Source: a virus
DNA: 64,000 bases
Reading direction: 5' to 3' (one strand)
Virus record (IMG/VR): IMGVR_UViG_3300009514_000006
Location: 1-64,000 of that record
Below are positions 49,790 through 58,431 of this stretch, piece after piece. Both the position numbers and the translations under genes were made by a program. How positions within the stretch are numbered: the first letter of the stretch is position 1; every line of letters begins with the position of its first letter. The notes beneath the pieces are model-generated. The model was not told the origin of the DNA. It saw nothing but the letters and a program-made list of their open reading frames with translations, and ran no database searches.

Positions 49790-51877
49790 CTAGTGAGAGC
49801 CTCGTCCTTCTGCTTCGGAATTTCCCAAGCCCTCGGCCGACTTCTTAGTATTAGCAGATGTTTTCTTAGCTTCGGCTACCAATTCTGATAGTATAGCCAG
49901 AGCCTCAGGATTATACGTGCCTACATCAGACATAGCAGTCTTTCCCCCAACCATAGGTACAGGGGAGCTTAGTAAAGCTTGCGTTAGCCGCTGATCGGCA
50001 GTTTTTTTCAACCCAACATCAGCCAATAACTGCGCCGTCTGCTGTTGGGCACTAGACTCCCTACCAACCCTTCGTTGCTCTAGTATAATTTTATTTTGTT
50101 GTTGAGCTTGTTTTTCGCTCTCCGAAAGTCCTTCTCCGAATACGAACTTACCAATACCAGGAATGCTTCTACCTGCTTCACGAGTAGTGGCTAATGTACT
50201 CTGAACTGTACCCCATGCTCCACTCTGTGCTTTACTGACTGTTGAAGCCGAGACTCTCAGCATACGCGCTTCTTCTTCTCTATGAGCCCGCAATTCCTCT
50301 ATATCTTTGGCGCCTTTTTCCCTGTTATGACGACGCACGCTCTCATACTCATCTAATCTCTCTTGTACATCCTCAGAGGACTGAAACTTATCACTCCAAA
50401 AATCTTTTAAGAAGCTATAAATAGCACCAACATCGGAGGCTAGATCGATAAGAGCCTTAAGCGCTCTCACTTGAAGTTTCTCTAACGCTTGAATAACAGG
50501 AGCAACAGTGGCGCCTATGCCTATCAACTGGTTATCCATGCTGGCAAGGTGCTTCACATAACCACCTATACCTTTCATTGCCTCCAATGATTGCTTTTCT
50601 ATTGAATCAGATTCTTTGGTAATTTCCTTAATAGCAGCTAGTTGCTCCTCTGCACTCTTACCACTGCTGGCAACCTCCAACAACGATTGGGACTGTTCAA
50701 CGGATAGACCAGTAAGCTCACGCATAGCTAAGGCGCCTTCATCACCGAAGCCAAATTGTTGACCCACTTCTCCTAATAGCCTGAACATGTTCTGTGGGTC
50801 TTCTACGCCTTTCTCTCTTCTCTTCTCGGCCTCAACAAAACTCACGCCACCCTTTTGTTTACCAAAACCCATTGCCATGCGGATAAATTGAGCACCAAAG
50901 TCACCTCCACCAGGCGAAATTAACGCTTTATCAATAGCCCCCATAACCTGGGCTCCTCGTGCTCCTTGTAGTCCTGGTTTTCCTGTCTTTCCTAAAAAGG
51001 CTAGCTGATGTGCAATGGCTGTTGGATCCACAGCTCCTGTGGTGCGCGCGGCTACTCGTTCTGTCAGACTCGTTATTCCGCTCATGAATTCAGGAAAACG
51101 GGATTTCTCTAATCCCGACACAAATCCAGCCGATATGATCTGTTTTAGCTGTCGTCCCCCTTGTGTCTCCCCCCTTCCTGTAAAGGTAGTACCCGCTTGG
51201 CGTAAACCAGAAAAAGCCGCCATTGTCTCTTCATCGGTCATACCAGTAGCTCTACGAGCTTGCTGGAACTGACCAGGCCCAACCACTCCTGTGGCCCGAC
51301 CCATCATGGCAACTTGTTTAGCTGCGTCTATCTTACTGAAGCCTAACCGAGCACCAGGCGCTCTATTAATCCCACCAGAAATATTCCTTCCGGAATCTAG
51401 CCCAATAACATTACCTAAGGCTTGTCCGTATTCTGCGTACTTACCATAGGCTGCGCTTGCCCCGCCGGCCACAAAACCAGCAATCGCTCCACCTACCCCT
51501 AACGCCGCTCCTCCCACACCCCTCATAAACCCGCCAGAACCCCCCATTTTTCCACCAACAGTTCTAAGGGCTTTGGTACTGGCTGTAGCTAGGTTCTTTA
51601 CGTGAGATAGTTGCTTCTTAGAGAAATCTGAGAATATCTGGGCTTCTTGCTTAAGGTATCCCTTAGCCGCAGTAAACCTCTTTCGCTCAGCAGCAGCCCT
51701 AGCGTTAATCGCCTTAAGCTGATCTGCGTTTGCTTTAGTTTGATCTTTGTTAAGAGAAGCCTCAGCAGAAGATCTCTCACGACGAAGCTTACGCTCCCTC
51801 TCTGCCTGCTCTTTATGCGCCTTCTTAAGATCTTTGGCGTTTGTAGTTAACTCTACATCAATCTTAGCGTCTGCCAC
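49790..51877 (-). CDS. tail tape measure protein
   Basis: A 695-residue protein from GTG 51877 (GAGGAT upstream). Charged coiled-coil N-terminus (about 15-90; AERERKLRRERSSAEASL), then a Gly/Ala-rich hydrophobic stretch (about 118-150; GVGGAALGVGGAIAGFVAGG) and helical regions to the end. Tape measures set tail length at about 0.15 nm per residue, so roughly 100 nm is expected. The position after the chaperone genes is standard. Confidence 0.88.
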   Translation of the reverse strand: MADAKIDVELTTNAKDLKKAHKEQAERERKLRRERSSAEASLNKDQTKANADQLKAINARAAAERKRFTAAKGYLKQEAQIFSDFSKKQLSHVKNLATASTKALRTVGGKMGGSGGFMRGVGGAALGVGGAIAGFVAGGASAAYGKYAEYGQALGNVIGLDSGRNISGGINRAPGARLGFSKIDAAKQVAMMGRATGVVGPGQFQQARRATGMTDEETMAAFSGLRQAGTTFTGRGETQGGRQLKQIISAGFVSGLEKSRFPEFMSGITSLTERVAARTTGAVDPTAIAHQLAFLGKTGKPGLQGARGAQVMGAIDKALISPGGGDFGAQFIRMAMGFGKQKGGVSFVEAEKRREKGVEDPQNMFRLLGEVGQQFGFGDEGALAMRELTGLSVEQSQSLLEVASSGKSAEEQLAAIKEITKESDSIEKQSLEAMKGIGGYVKHLASMDNQLIGIGATVAPVIQALEKLQVRALKALIDLASDVGAIYSFLKDFWSDKFQSSEDVQERLDEYESVRRHNREKGAKDIEELRAHREEEARMLRVSASTVSKAQSGAWGTVQSTLATTREAGRSIPGIGKFVFGEGLSESEKQAQQQNKIILEQRRVGRESSAQQQTAQLLADVGLKKTADQRLTQALLSSPVPMVGGKTAMSDVGTYNPEALAILSELVAEAKKTSANTKKSAEGLGNSEAEGRGSH

Positions 51878-51879
51878 TG

Positions 51880-52398
51880 CTATCCTCTATTCCCTAATAT
51901 AAGGTCACGAATATCTCTAGTGGTGCTCTTACTGTTACTAGATAGTCCTTTACCAGAATCAAAATCGAGCAAAATATCTTTGTTACGATTACTGGTCTGT
52001 CCGGCTTCCTTCTCCAAAGAGGCCAATGCTTCGTCGGACATACCCTCGGTCAAATCAGGAGTAATCCCCTGCGCCAATTCCTTCTCCCATTTATCGATCA
52101 ACGGGTCTCCTGTTTCGTCGAAGACAATCTCTCCATCAGCATTCTTCGCCGCCTTCAACAGTGCGTCTGGGTTCTCCTCAAACAGATCCTCATAAAACTC
52201 TGTTAACAACTCTAATTTAGTAGATCCTTGAAAAGCTTTATGCGTCCAAGGAAGCTTGTACTTCTTTACCCACCACCTTCTGAGGAAGGTGATCATTGAG
52301 GGGCTCTTCAGGTTCTTTCGTGCTATTTCCTTGGCTGCCAGCACTAGTGTTTGATTCTTGAGCGGTTCCCCTTCTTCGCTTACGAAAGGAATTCTCAA
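51880..52398 (-). CDS. tail assembly chaperone, second overlapping frame
   Basis: A 172-residue frame from TTG 52398, overlapping the first chaperone gene by 161 bases. GGAGGTGAT lies nine bases before the TTG, an unusually perfect ribosome site, so independent initiation is likely. Sequence features are helical (LVLAAKEIARKNLKS, LRRWWVKKYKLPWTHKAF, ELLTEFYEDLF), as in E'/GT-type chaperones. A frameshift fusion with the first frame is an alternative (+1 or -2 would be needed). Confidence 0.7.
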   Translation of the reverse strand: MRIPFVSEEGEPLKNQTLVLAAKEIARKNLKSPSMITFLRRWWVKKYKLPWTHKAFQGSTKLELLTEFYEDLFEENPDALLKAAKNADGEIVFDETGDPLIDKWEKELAQGITPDLTEGMSDEALASLEKEAGQTSNRNKDILLDFDSGKGLSSNSKSTTRDIRDLILGNRG

Positions 52399-52729
52399 AA
52401 GTCATCACCTCCGAGAAGACCTTCATAACAACACTTCGATCATATAGAGTATCAAAATCCCACCAAGAAGGCTTTTGAATCAAACATACTTCTAACACAG
52501 CTATCATATAATGAAAATAATCAGTTTCAGGATCCATTCCTACACCGGTAAAGTTGCCATCATCATCAGTAACACAATGGTGTCCCCCGTTCAGCTCGTT
52601 CCGACGCCTCTGAACTTTAGAATGATCCATAATTGACAGTTTCCGTGACGTGAACTGTCCCTTGTACACTTCGTCATCTTCTTCAGAAGTGAAATCCAAA
52701 TTAAAAGTATTCAATTTTCCTTTATTCAT
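52238..52729 (-). CDS. tail assembly chaperone, first frame
   Basis: A 163-residue protein with AAAGG eight bases before ATG 52729. The N-terminus has FTSRKLSIMDHSKVQRRRNELNGG; the C-terminal 45 residues are low-complexity (GTAQESNTSAGSQGNSTKEPEEP) and coincide with the overlap. It corresponds by position and size to gpG/gpE-type chaperones that bind the tape measure before tail assembly. Confidence 0.75.
   Translation of the reverse strand: MNKGKLNTFNLDFTSEEDDEVYKGQFTSRKLSIMDHSKVQRRRNELNGGHHCVTDDDGNFTGVGMDPETDYFHYMIAVLEVCLIQKPSWWDFDTLYDRSVVMKVFSEVMTFENSFRKRRRGTAQESNTSAGSQGNSTKEPEEPLNDHLPQKVVGKEVQASLDA
52404..52412 (-). promoter_or_regulatory. strong Shine-Dalgarno inside the first chaperone gene
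   Basis: GGAGGTGAT on the minus strand, complementary to nine bases of the usual 16S tail, with nine bases to TTG 52398. It argues for internal initiation of the second chaperone frame. Confidence 0.65.
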
Positions 52730-52750
52730 ATTAAAAACCTTTCAAATTAT

Positions 52751-53170
52751 TTATGGTCGCTCAGACTCGTCTCGCAAACGAATAGTAACAAAAGTTACAT
52801 TCTCAGACACAACACCTCGTGCAGTGATGTCAAAAGAATGTTCCTGAGCTTTACAAGCCTCAAACTGAGCCAGAGTGCTTCCTGTTAGCTTATCTTCTAC
52901 CGTACAGGTAAGGTCACCTGATGTAAGAATATTCTCAAGAGTAGGAAAGATACTCTGGGACTTCAAGGAGTTGCCTACAATGCGAAAAATTTGCGCAGAC
53001 AACGTAGCCCTGTAGGCAACTGGAACGAATTCTTTCACTTCAAGAAGATCTAGAACATCAATAGGCTCATAGTCAATGCTCTCGCTTCCTGAAACCCCAC
53101 CAGCAAAACCGATTACTCGACCGTTAATCTTAAACCTACTTCTCGCTCCGCTAAACACTTGTGCAGCCAT
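52751..53170 (-). CDS. tail tube protein
   Basis: A 139-residue protein with AAAAGGAG before ATG 53170. A beta-rich pattern (SRFKINGRVIGFAGGVSGSES, YRATLSAQIFRIVG, NVTFVTIRLR) fits contractile-tail tube proteins, and it lies between sheath and chaperones as expected. A separate promoter and structured leader precede it, consistent with high expression. Confidence 0.8.
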   Translation of the reverse strand: MAAQVFSGARSRFKINGRVIGFAGGVSGSESIDYEPIDVLDLLEVKEFVPVAYRATLSAQIFRIVGNSLKSQSIFPTLENILTSGDLTCTVEDKLTGSTLAQFEACKAQEHSFDITARGVVSENVTFVTIRLRDESERP

Positions 53171-53186
53171 GTTATTCTCCTTTTAT

Positions 53187-53204
53187 CTAAGCTAAGTTAA
53201 TTAT
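53187..53204. repeat. direct repeat, left copy
   Basis: CTAAGCTAAGTTAATTAT; it matches 53362-53379 at 17 of 18 positions and directly abuts one arm of the long inverted repeat. Confidence 0.75.
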
Positions 53205-53299
53205 GCCTTTACGGCACCTTTCCGACCTTAAACTACTTTTTGTTTTGTGCCCTAGAAGGGGATTCTCGGGCTAAACGCCTGGAAAGGTGCCGTAAAGGC
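53205..53299. repeat. 19-base perfect inverted repeat with 57-base loop
   Basis: Arms 53205-53223 and 53281-53299 are exact reverse complements (19 of 19), one arm beginning GCCTTTACGG. In the minus-strand RNA they form a strong stem. Confidence 0.85.
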
Positions 53300-53361
53300 T
53301 GGACCTAGAGACGTTGAGGAAGGGTGGGTTCACCACGGTGTTTGCGGACGTGGCCGACAAA

Positions 53362-53379
53362 CTAAGCTAAGCTAATTAT
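53362..53379. repeat. direct repeat, right copy
   Basis: CTAAGCTAAGCTAATTAT; partner of 53187-53204. It overlaps the predicted -10 element of the tube promoter. Confidence 0.75.
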
Positions 53380-53403
53380 ATGAAGTTTTTTAGCCTAAAT
53401 CAA
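53375..53403 (-). promoter_or_regulatory. predicted strong promoter for tail tube
   Basis: TTGATT (53403-53398), a 17-base spacer and a consensus TATAAT (53380-53375) lie just after the sheath stop. Transcription would start near 53368, giving a leader of about 200 bases to the tube ATG. Confidence 0.55.
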
Positions 53404-53407
53404 CAAA

Positions 53408-55738
53408 TTACAACCTAGGAAGTTGGAGGAAGATATCAACCAACTCAAAAACAATACCAGTTACCGGGAACACTTCCACTTTGATACTTGCGATGTTCCC
53501 CGACACCGACACACGAAGTCTTCGGAAACCAGGGATTACAGTAGTGCTATTAAGATCTTCGGGATCCAACGAATCGACTAGCACATTTTCTTCTCGGAGA
53601 AGCTGAAGCTTGACGCCTGCTTGCTCCCGAATAGTAGCAACAGTGGCGGGCGTAGCTTTAAGTCCAGTGAAAGTATTTTCAAGGAAAGTGCGGAACTCAT
53701 AAGCAATGTAGCGCACCGCGTCACGAGTATGCGCATCAATGAAGGCAATGTTATCGTCCGCAAGATGAGTAGTAATATCACGCACCCATCGGAAGCCGCC
53801 GTTAGGACCAACTTCCGAGAACATAACGCCACCAGCGATAAGAGCATTTACATCAGTGATACTCTTGGGGTTCCACGAGCTGTCACGGGTAACACCAAAC
53901 GTCTTAACAAACTTAAAGGTAAGGGGTTCACCTACCTCGATAGCACCGCCACGCATACCGGCCGCCAACACTGCCGCAGACCATTCAGGCTGCTCAACAA
54001 GGCTACCGTCCACGTTAAGGACAGTGTGCTTCTCACCAAATAGCTGGACATCGGCGCTGTTTAGTTTAGCTGCTTGCGCAATGAGTTGTGCACGGGTGCC
54101 CGCCATGCCCAAGTAACCACCGCGCTCGTTTTTGCCGCCAGCATTGGCAGTAGCCACATGAGACAGCAATTGCGCTGCTACAGAAGAAAAACGAGCATTG
54201 TTACCGCCTAGATCTGCGGAGATTAGCGGGACAATATGATTTGCTCGGACTAACAGCATAGCATCGAAAGCCGCTTGAAAGGCAGCGCTAGAAGAAGACC
54301 CCGCAACCGCACCAATAAGGTAAACAGGGGCATCTAAAACAGATCCTGCCACACCACCGGTAAAGGCGGGTAGTTCTGACCCTTCATCAGATCCCACGCT
54401 AGCCTTAACTGCTGTAACCAGATCAGATAAATTTAAGTGGTCAACCAACACCTGGAGATCTCTTCGGAAAGTTCCTTTATTAACAGGATCAATGGCCGCG
54501 TCAAAACGGACATCGACAGAAGTGGCACGGGTCCCAAAATCATACGTAGACATAAGTACCGTATCTGGGTTAACTCCAGCAGGAACAGAGGCTACATAGT
54601 TTGTAGTAGAATTAATCCGATCTACTAATTGACGCAAGGTCTCTCCCGAAGAAAACGTAAATGGGCCTGCAACAGACAAGGGGTCATTAGCGGGCGATAC
54701 CGTTGAGGTCATGCCTGTAGACAATCCATTGGCTCCCGTAACAGACACAGTAGCCGCTGTCACATCCCGCATAGAGGCTACCGTACCGGTAACATCTGCT
54801 TGTTCGTCCGTAGTAAGGTAATGACCAACAGCAAGAGTAACAACCGGAGCAGTTCCTGTGGTGTGGCTCAACACTAACCGTTGAATTCCATTAGCAAACT
54901 GAATAACCCGTCCGTCATATTCATTAGCAGCGGCAGTTCCACCACCTGCCAAAGTACCAAAAGTTACCTCAGACGCAGTGGTGGACAAAACAGTACCGCT
55001 ATCCAGAACCGCTCCACCAGCATAGCGAATATTCAAGAACGAAGAACCACCTAGGTCACCAGATTGCTCAACAATGTCTTCAAATGTTACAGTGGCTACA
55101 AAAGTACCTGCGGTTACTCCCTCTTCAACTTCAACCGCCACTTGATTGGTGTGTTCCCCGTAATCTTTAGACGTTACCACTAGCTGAGAATACAGGACAT
55201 TAACAGCATCTGAAGTAGCTGGCACAAAAGAAAATCCAGGAGACACAGTAACCGAACTTGCAGCATTAGCGGTGATGCGACGAATTTCGCCTGAAGTTAC
55301 GTGCTGCAACCACCTGCCTACGTGCGCGCCTACTGTTAGACCGCCGGTGGTGAGGTTAATCACCGTGGCAGTAGAGGCGGCGGCCACTGTGTCAGCCACA
55401 ACAGCCTCGTCCCCTGCTAGTTGGGTGGAGGACTGGGTAGAGGCGTTGGTTTTGTATGCCAGAACCCGGAAAGCACCGCTAGGGGTCCTAGCGTCGTTTG
55501 AGGGGTCAAAGGCTAGCCGGATAGCATCCGCTAGTGGTCCCGAACGAAAAGCTTCTTTAGCAAGAGCAGGATCATCAATAGCAATGACTTCACCAGGCTT
55601 TCCGCCATCTGCTTCACCGATCAAAGCAATGATGCCATTGGTGGACAACCCGATAGGGGTTAGGGCCCGGGCGTTAATCTTGGTGATTGCCCCGGGCTTA
55701 AACTGCGTGATACCGCCAAACGTAACGCTGCGCGCCAT
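53408..55738 (-). CDS. tail sheath protein
   Basis: A 776-residue protein, long for a sheath (T4 gp18 is 659 residues). The N-terminal INARALTPIGLSTNGIIALIGEADGG and the C-terminal RYIAYEFRTFLENTFTG and DPEDLNSTTVIPGFRRLRVSV fit the contractile sheath family. The long middle contains inserted beta domains, including GRWLQHVTSGEIRRITANAA. It forms the contractile outer layer around the tube. Confidence 0.88.
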   Translation of the reverse strand: MARSVTFGGITQFKPGAITKINARALTPIGLSTNGIIALIGEADGGKPGEVIAIDDPALAKEAFRSGPLADAIRLAFDPSNDARTPSGAFRVLAYKTNASTQSSTQLAGDEAVVADTVAAASTATVINLTTGGLTVGAHVGRWLQHVTSGEIRRITANAASSVTVSPGFSFVPATSDAVNVLYSQLVVTSKDYGEHTNQVAVEVEEGVTAGTFVATVTFEDIVEQSGDLGGSSFLNIRYAGGAVLDSGTVLSTTASEVTFGTLAGGGTAAANEYDGRVIQFANGIQRLVLSHTTGTAPVVTLAVGHYLTTDEQADVTGTVASMRDVTAATVSVTGANGLSTGMTSTVSPANDPLSVAGPFTFSSGETLRQLVDRINSTTNYVASVPAGVNPDTVLMSTYDFGTRATSVDVRFDAAIDPVNKGTFRRDLQVLVDHLNLSDLVTAVKASVGSDEGSELPAFTGGVAGSVLDAPVYLIGAVAGSSSSAAFQAAFDAMLLVRANHIVPLISADLGGNNARFSSVAAQLLSHVATANAGGKNERGGYLGMAGTRAQLIAQAAKLNSADVQLFGEKHTVLNVDGSLVEQPEWSAAVLAAGMRGGAIEVGEPLTFKFVKTFGVTRDSSWNPKSITDVNALIAGGVMFSEVGPNGGFRWVRDITTHLADDNIAFIDAHTRDAVRYIAYEFRTFLENTFTGLKATPATVATIREQAGVKLQLLREENVLVDSLDPEDLNSTTVIPGFRRLRVSVSGNIASIKVEVFPVTGIVFELVDIFLQLPRL

Positions 55739-55753
55739 AGTGTTTTCTCCTGA

Positions 55754-56005
55754 TTAGTAGTTCTTAAAGAGTAAGTCCCACGCTTCTTTAGACTTCTTTG
55801 AGCTACCTTTAACATAGGTAGCCATGCCCGCCTTATGGTGCGCAGGAAGCCCGAGGGAAGCAAAATATCGATCAAAGGTTAGAAGCACAACTGGTCCAGA
55901 CTTCACAACAGGGGCCGTAACGGAGACTTTCTTAGGTTCGCTAATCTGCATAAGTTTCTCTGTTGGGGCCTTTTCTTCAATCACATTAAGTTCTTTCTTA
56001 GACAT
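55754..56005 (-). CDS. small structural-region protein
   Basis: An 83-residue protein with a Lys/Glu/Pro-rich disordered N-terminus and a C-terminal helix block (LTFDRYFASLGLPAHHKAGM, EAWDLLFKNY) of a type seen next to sheath genes. Function unknown. Confidence 0.6.
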   Translation of the reverse strand: MSKKELNVIEEKAPTEKLMQISEPKKVSVTAPVVKSGPVVLLTFDRYFASLGLPAHHKAGMATYVKGSSKKSKEAWDLLFKNY

Positions 56006-56020
56006 AATTAATCCTTAGCA

Positions 56021-57052
56021 TTAAATTACGGTTATAAGAGGCTTGCCGACTTCCAGTTCCGAATCAATTAACGTGGTTGACTGTCCCTCGGCCGTAGCTA
56101 TCAAACTAATATTAAACTGAGTAACAAGGTCTTCCAGAGGCTCAAACACATCAAAGGGATACATGAACTGAAGGTTTAGAGCCCTCATATATGCCATATC
56201 TGGTAGGTAATCTGTCCTAGGCAGGAAATCAGTACCGCCCATCTTAAGATTGATCACTCCTTGTCCCTCTAGAAACAGACGAGAAAGAGTCAAAATAGCC
56301 TTAAGAATTGTGTACAGATAAATTGTCTGCTCAGGATTAGAGCCAATTACCTGCACTTGATATGACAAGCTGTAAAGGGAACCCTTACGCTCAACAAATT
56401 GTCTATTGTTACGAGCATCATAGAGACTCGAAGGTTCCCCAAGAACCTCCATAGCCTCCTTGCGTATTTCAATGATACTAGTGTTGTCTGGAACAACTGT
56501 CCAGGCTGGCGTAACTACCAGGGTACTGTTAGTGTTGGACACCACATCACGGACCTGTCCAGCACCTGTGCCCCCAATAATATGAAGGGTCCTTCGCCCA
56601 AGGGGGAAGCCTTCTGAACTAGCAAAGTCATTAATCACCATCGATACTGAAGGCGGCATAATAACTGAGGTAGGGGTACCACTTGCGGCCCTAGTAGGAG
56701 GCAGCATGACCGATCCCAGACCTGACATGTTGGACACAGATCCAGCACCCATCAGCACTTCAGGAGGAATTCCTCCATCATAATCAAAAGGCTCAAAGCC
56801 TTCATAACCCATACTATCACCAAGATATACACCCTGCCTCTCAGGCGCTTCATTCTCTGAGCGGAGCAGGATAACAATAGCAGGTACCTTAAGGGTATCT
56901 CTTGGGTAGTTGATGGTCAGATCGATAGAATTGTTCGTAATGAAACTACGAATCTGTTCTTGATCAGATTGGCTAAGATTACGAAATAGCTGATCTATAA
57001 AACGAGAATCATTACGAAGAGTCTTAATTCCTCGTACGATAGTAGTTTGCAA
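56021..57052 (-). CDS. neck/tail-completion candidate
   Basis: A 343-residue protein from TTG 57052; an in-frame ATT at 57076 with GGGAG eight bases upstream is an alternative start. N-terminal helical region, central disordered part, a small beta module (FPLGRRTLHIIGGTGAGQVRDV), then a C-terminal domain ending GKPLITVI. The position just upstream of the sheath suggests a tail terminator or sheath-associated protein, but no family is certain. Confidence 0.55.
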   Translation of the reverse strand: MQTTIVRGIKTLRNDSRFIDQLFRNLSQSDQEQIRSFITNNSIDLTINYPRDTLKVPAIVILLRSENEAPERQGVYLGDSMGYEGFEPFDYDGGIPPEVLMGAGSVSNMSGLGSVMLPPTRAASGTPTSVIMPPSVSMVINDFASSEGFPLGRRTLHIIGGTGAGQVRDVVSNTNSTLVVTPAWTVVPDNTSIIEIRKEAMEVLGEPSSLYDARNNRQFVERKGSLYSLSYQVQVIGSNPEQTIYLYTILKAILTLSRLFLEGQGVINLKMGGTDFLPRTDYLPDMAYMRALNLQFMYPFDVFEPLEDLVTQFNISLIATAEGQSTTLIDSELEVGKPLITVI

Positions 57053-57078
57053 AACGAATTCTGGTATTAAAGAAATGG

Positions 57079-57096
57079 CTAATACTCCCGTATTAG
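57079..57096 (-). promoter_or_regulatory. hairpin over a stop codon
   Basis: CTAATAC and GTATTAG form a seven-base stem around GGGA in the minus-strand RNA, overlapping the stop of the 57093-57542 gene and placing a ribosome-site-like GGGAG in the loop. It may modulate translation of the following gene. Confidence 0.4.
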
Positions 57097-57542
57097 ATTG
57101 TCATTCGAGACGCTAAGAAATCGTTAATGACTTCAGGAATCTGTTCTTGAACGGACGCCTCAAGTTTCTCTCGTTCTCCTGTAACATCGTAAGGAACCTC
57201 ACGAGCCGGGTACCACCACCCAGAAGAGTAAGAATATACGTTACGATAGACGCCGCCACCAAAAGGAATTACCCGTTTGCTGCCGCCGCGTAGAAAACCA
57301 GACTTAAGGTCATAGCCAGGTGCTGTCCGCGTTGCGTTCCCTCGTTCTCCGTGAACATCATGCATTACCTTAGCCACATGCAACCGAGTACCAATCATCT
57401 CTACTTTAAAACCTTCGTGACCTGCTTCTGCCAAGCGCTGCTCTAGCTCCCCAGGAATATGCTGTAGCATCTCCTCAAAGAGACCCTCGTAACCTACCGT
57501 AATACTACGGAACCATTTTTCTATAGTCTTAAAGTCAGCCAT
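57093..57542 (-). CDS. neck protein candidate (HK97 gp10-like size)
   Basis: A 149-residue protein with an N-terminal helix (YEGLFEEMLQHIPGELEQRL) and central strands (FKVEMIGTRLHVAKVM). SGWWYPAREVPYDVTGE and a C-terminal helix ending DFLASRMTI. Size and position suggest a head-tail connector or tail completion protein. Assignment is by position. Confidence 0.5.
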   Translation of the reverse strand: MADFKTIEKWFRSITVGYEGLFEEMLQHIPGELEQRLAEAGHEGFKVEMIGTRLHVAKVMHDVHGERGNATRTAPGYDLKSGFLRGGSKRVIPFGGGVYRNVYSYSSGWWYPAREVPYDVTGEREKLEASVQEQIPEVINDFLASRMTI

Positions 57543-58354
57543 TAGCAGTCCAACCGGGACTTAAGAGAAACTTTATCGGTAGGAGTAGCCAGTGGACTCG
57601 TATTAACAAAAGCGATATGTCTTTTGCGTAGGTACACTAACTCGCCCAAGTTCTTACCATCCCTGTCTCGACGCTCCATGGGCGCCCTAAACACAAGCCA
57701 CTCAAAGTAGGCATTGTACTTGATAGAGAAGCGAGTACCGACAGAGGGCTGATTGCCAACCCAACGAATAAGCCGGCCAGGACCCAGCTCAAAGTCAGTA
57801 CCCTCTTTGTAAACCCGATCAAACTCATCCTCACACCAGATGGCGCTAGCCGGCTCGTACCAGAGACGGTCTTCGTTGTCCACCAAAGAGGTCCTGTAGC
57901 CTTCGTTTCGGCTTAGGGAACCCGCTCCCCGGATAAGAACATGCCCGTCATTAAGCGGCTCAGGCCACGTAGCAGTGAGCTTATCATTAGCTCCAATTAC
58001 TCGGGTCATATTCGACGAGCAATCAGATTCTGACAGTTGCGGGCTAAACACCGCGTCACCAGGTTCGGCAATCCCAGTATCAATAATATTCTTCTGAAAC
58101 CGTATCCCAGTAATGGTCCCAGTAAGAAGTGCAGGCGCCCTAAAGAGCCAGCCATCATTACCACAGCGATCACAAAAGGGATCTCGTCGTCTTTGAGCGG
58201 CGTCATCTTGGAGACCTGCGTAGACATCCTCTACGCGACAAGTACAAGCTACACCAATCTCGTGGAGCATTTGGAGCCCACGATTATTAATGAGCCCTTC
58301 CTGTAAGCCAGGCTCAAAATCGATACCTAAACCTCTATTAAGACCCTTAGCCAC
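57542..58354 (-). CDS. structural neck protein with Cys-rich N-terminus
   Basis: A 270-residue protein from GTG 58354. ACTCRVEDVY and CDRCGNDGWLF near the N-terminus form a Cx(1)C...CxxC zinc site seen in a phage neck family. The rest is beta-rich (FELGPGRLIRWVGNQP, FSIKYNAYFEWLVFRAP). No clear ribosome site; the promoter at 58361-58389 would give an almost leaderless mRNA. Confidence 0.55.
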   Translation of the reverse strand: MAKGLNRGLGIDFEPGLQEGLINNRGLQMLHEIGVACTCRVEDVYAGLQDDAAQRRRDPFCDRCGNDGWLFRAPALLTGTITGIRFQKNIIDTGIAEPGDAVFSPQLSESDCSSNMTRVIGANDKLTATWPEPLNDGHVLIRGAGSLSRNEGYRTSLVDNEDRLWYEPASAIWCEDEFDRVYKEGTDFELGPGRLIRWVGNQPSVGTRFSIKYNAYFEWLVFRAPMERRDRDGKNLGELVYLRKRHIAFVNTSPLATPTDKVSLKSRLDC

Positions 58355-58360
58355 TAGTGG

Positions 58361-58389
58361 ATTCTATTCTTAAAAGCCCTTAAAGTCAA
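58361..58389 (-). promoter_or_regulatory. predicted sigma70-type promoter
   Basis: TTGACT (58389-58384), 17-base spacer, TAGAAT (58366-58361). The -10 ends six bases before the GTG of the neck gene. It lies in a 77-base gap that also holds small inverted repeats (ATTGC/GCAAT and GTCAAG/CTTGAC). Confidence 0.45.
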
Positions 58390-58431
58390 GCTATTTGTAC
58401 AGCTGATTTGTCTTGACTATTGCCATAGCAA

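Larger units (their letters stand above)
53171..53368 (-). promoter_or_regulatory. highly structured leader between sheath and tube genes
   Basis: Predicted 5' leader of the tube mRNA. It contains two hairpins (TTTG-CGG/CCG-CAAA near 53341-53361; and a perfect 19-base inverted repeat, 53205-53223 with 53281-53299, enclosing 57 bases that include GCCC/GGGC). The 157-bp segment 53205-53361 is flanked by 18-base direct repeats (53187-53204 and 53362-53379, one mismatch). No coding frame or U-run terminator is seen. Confidence 0.6.
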
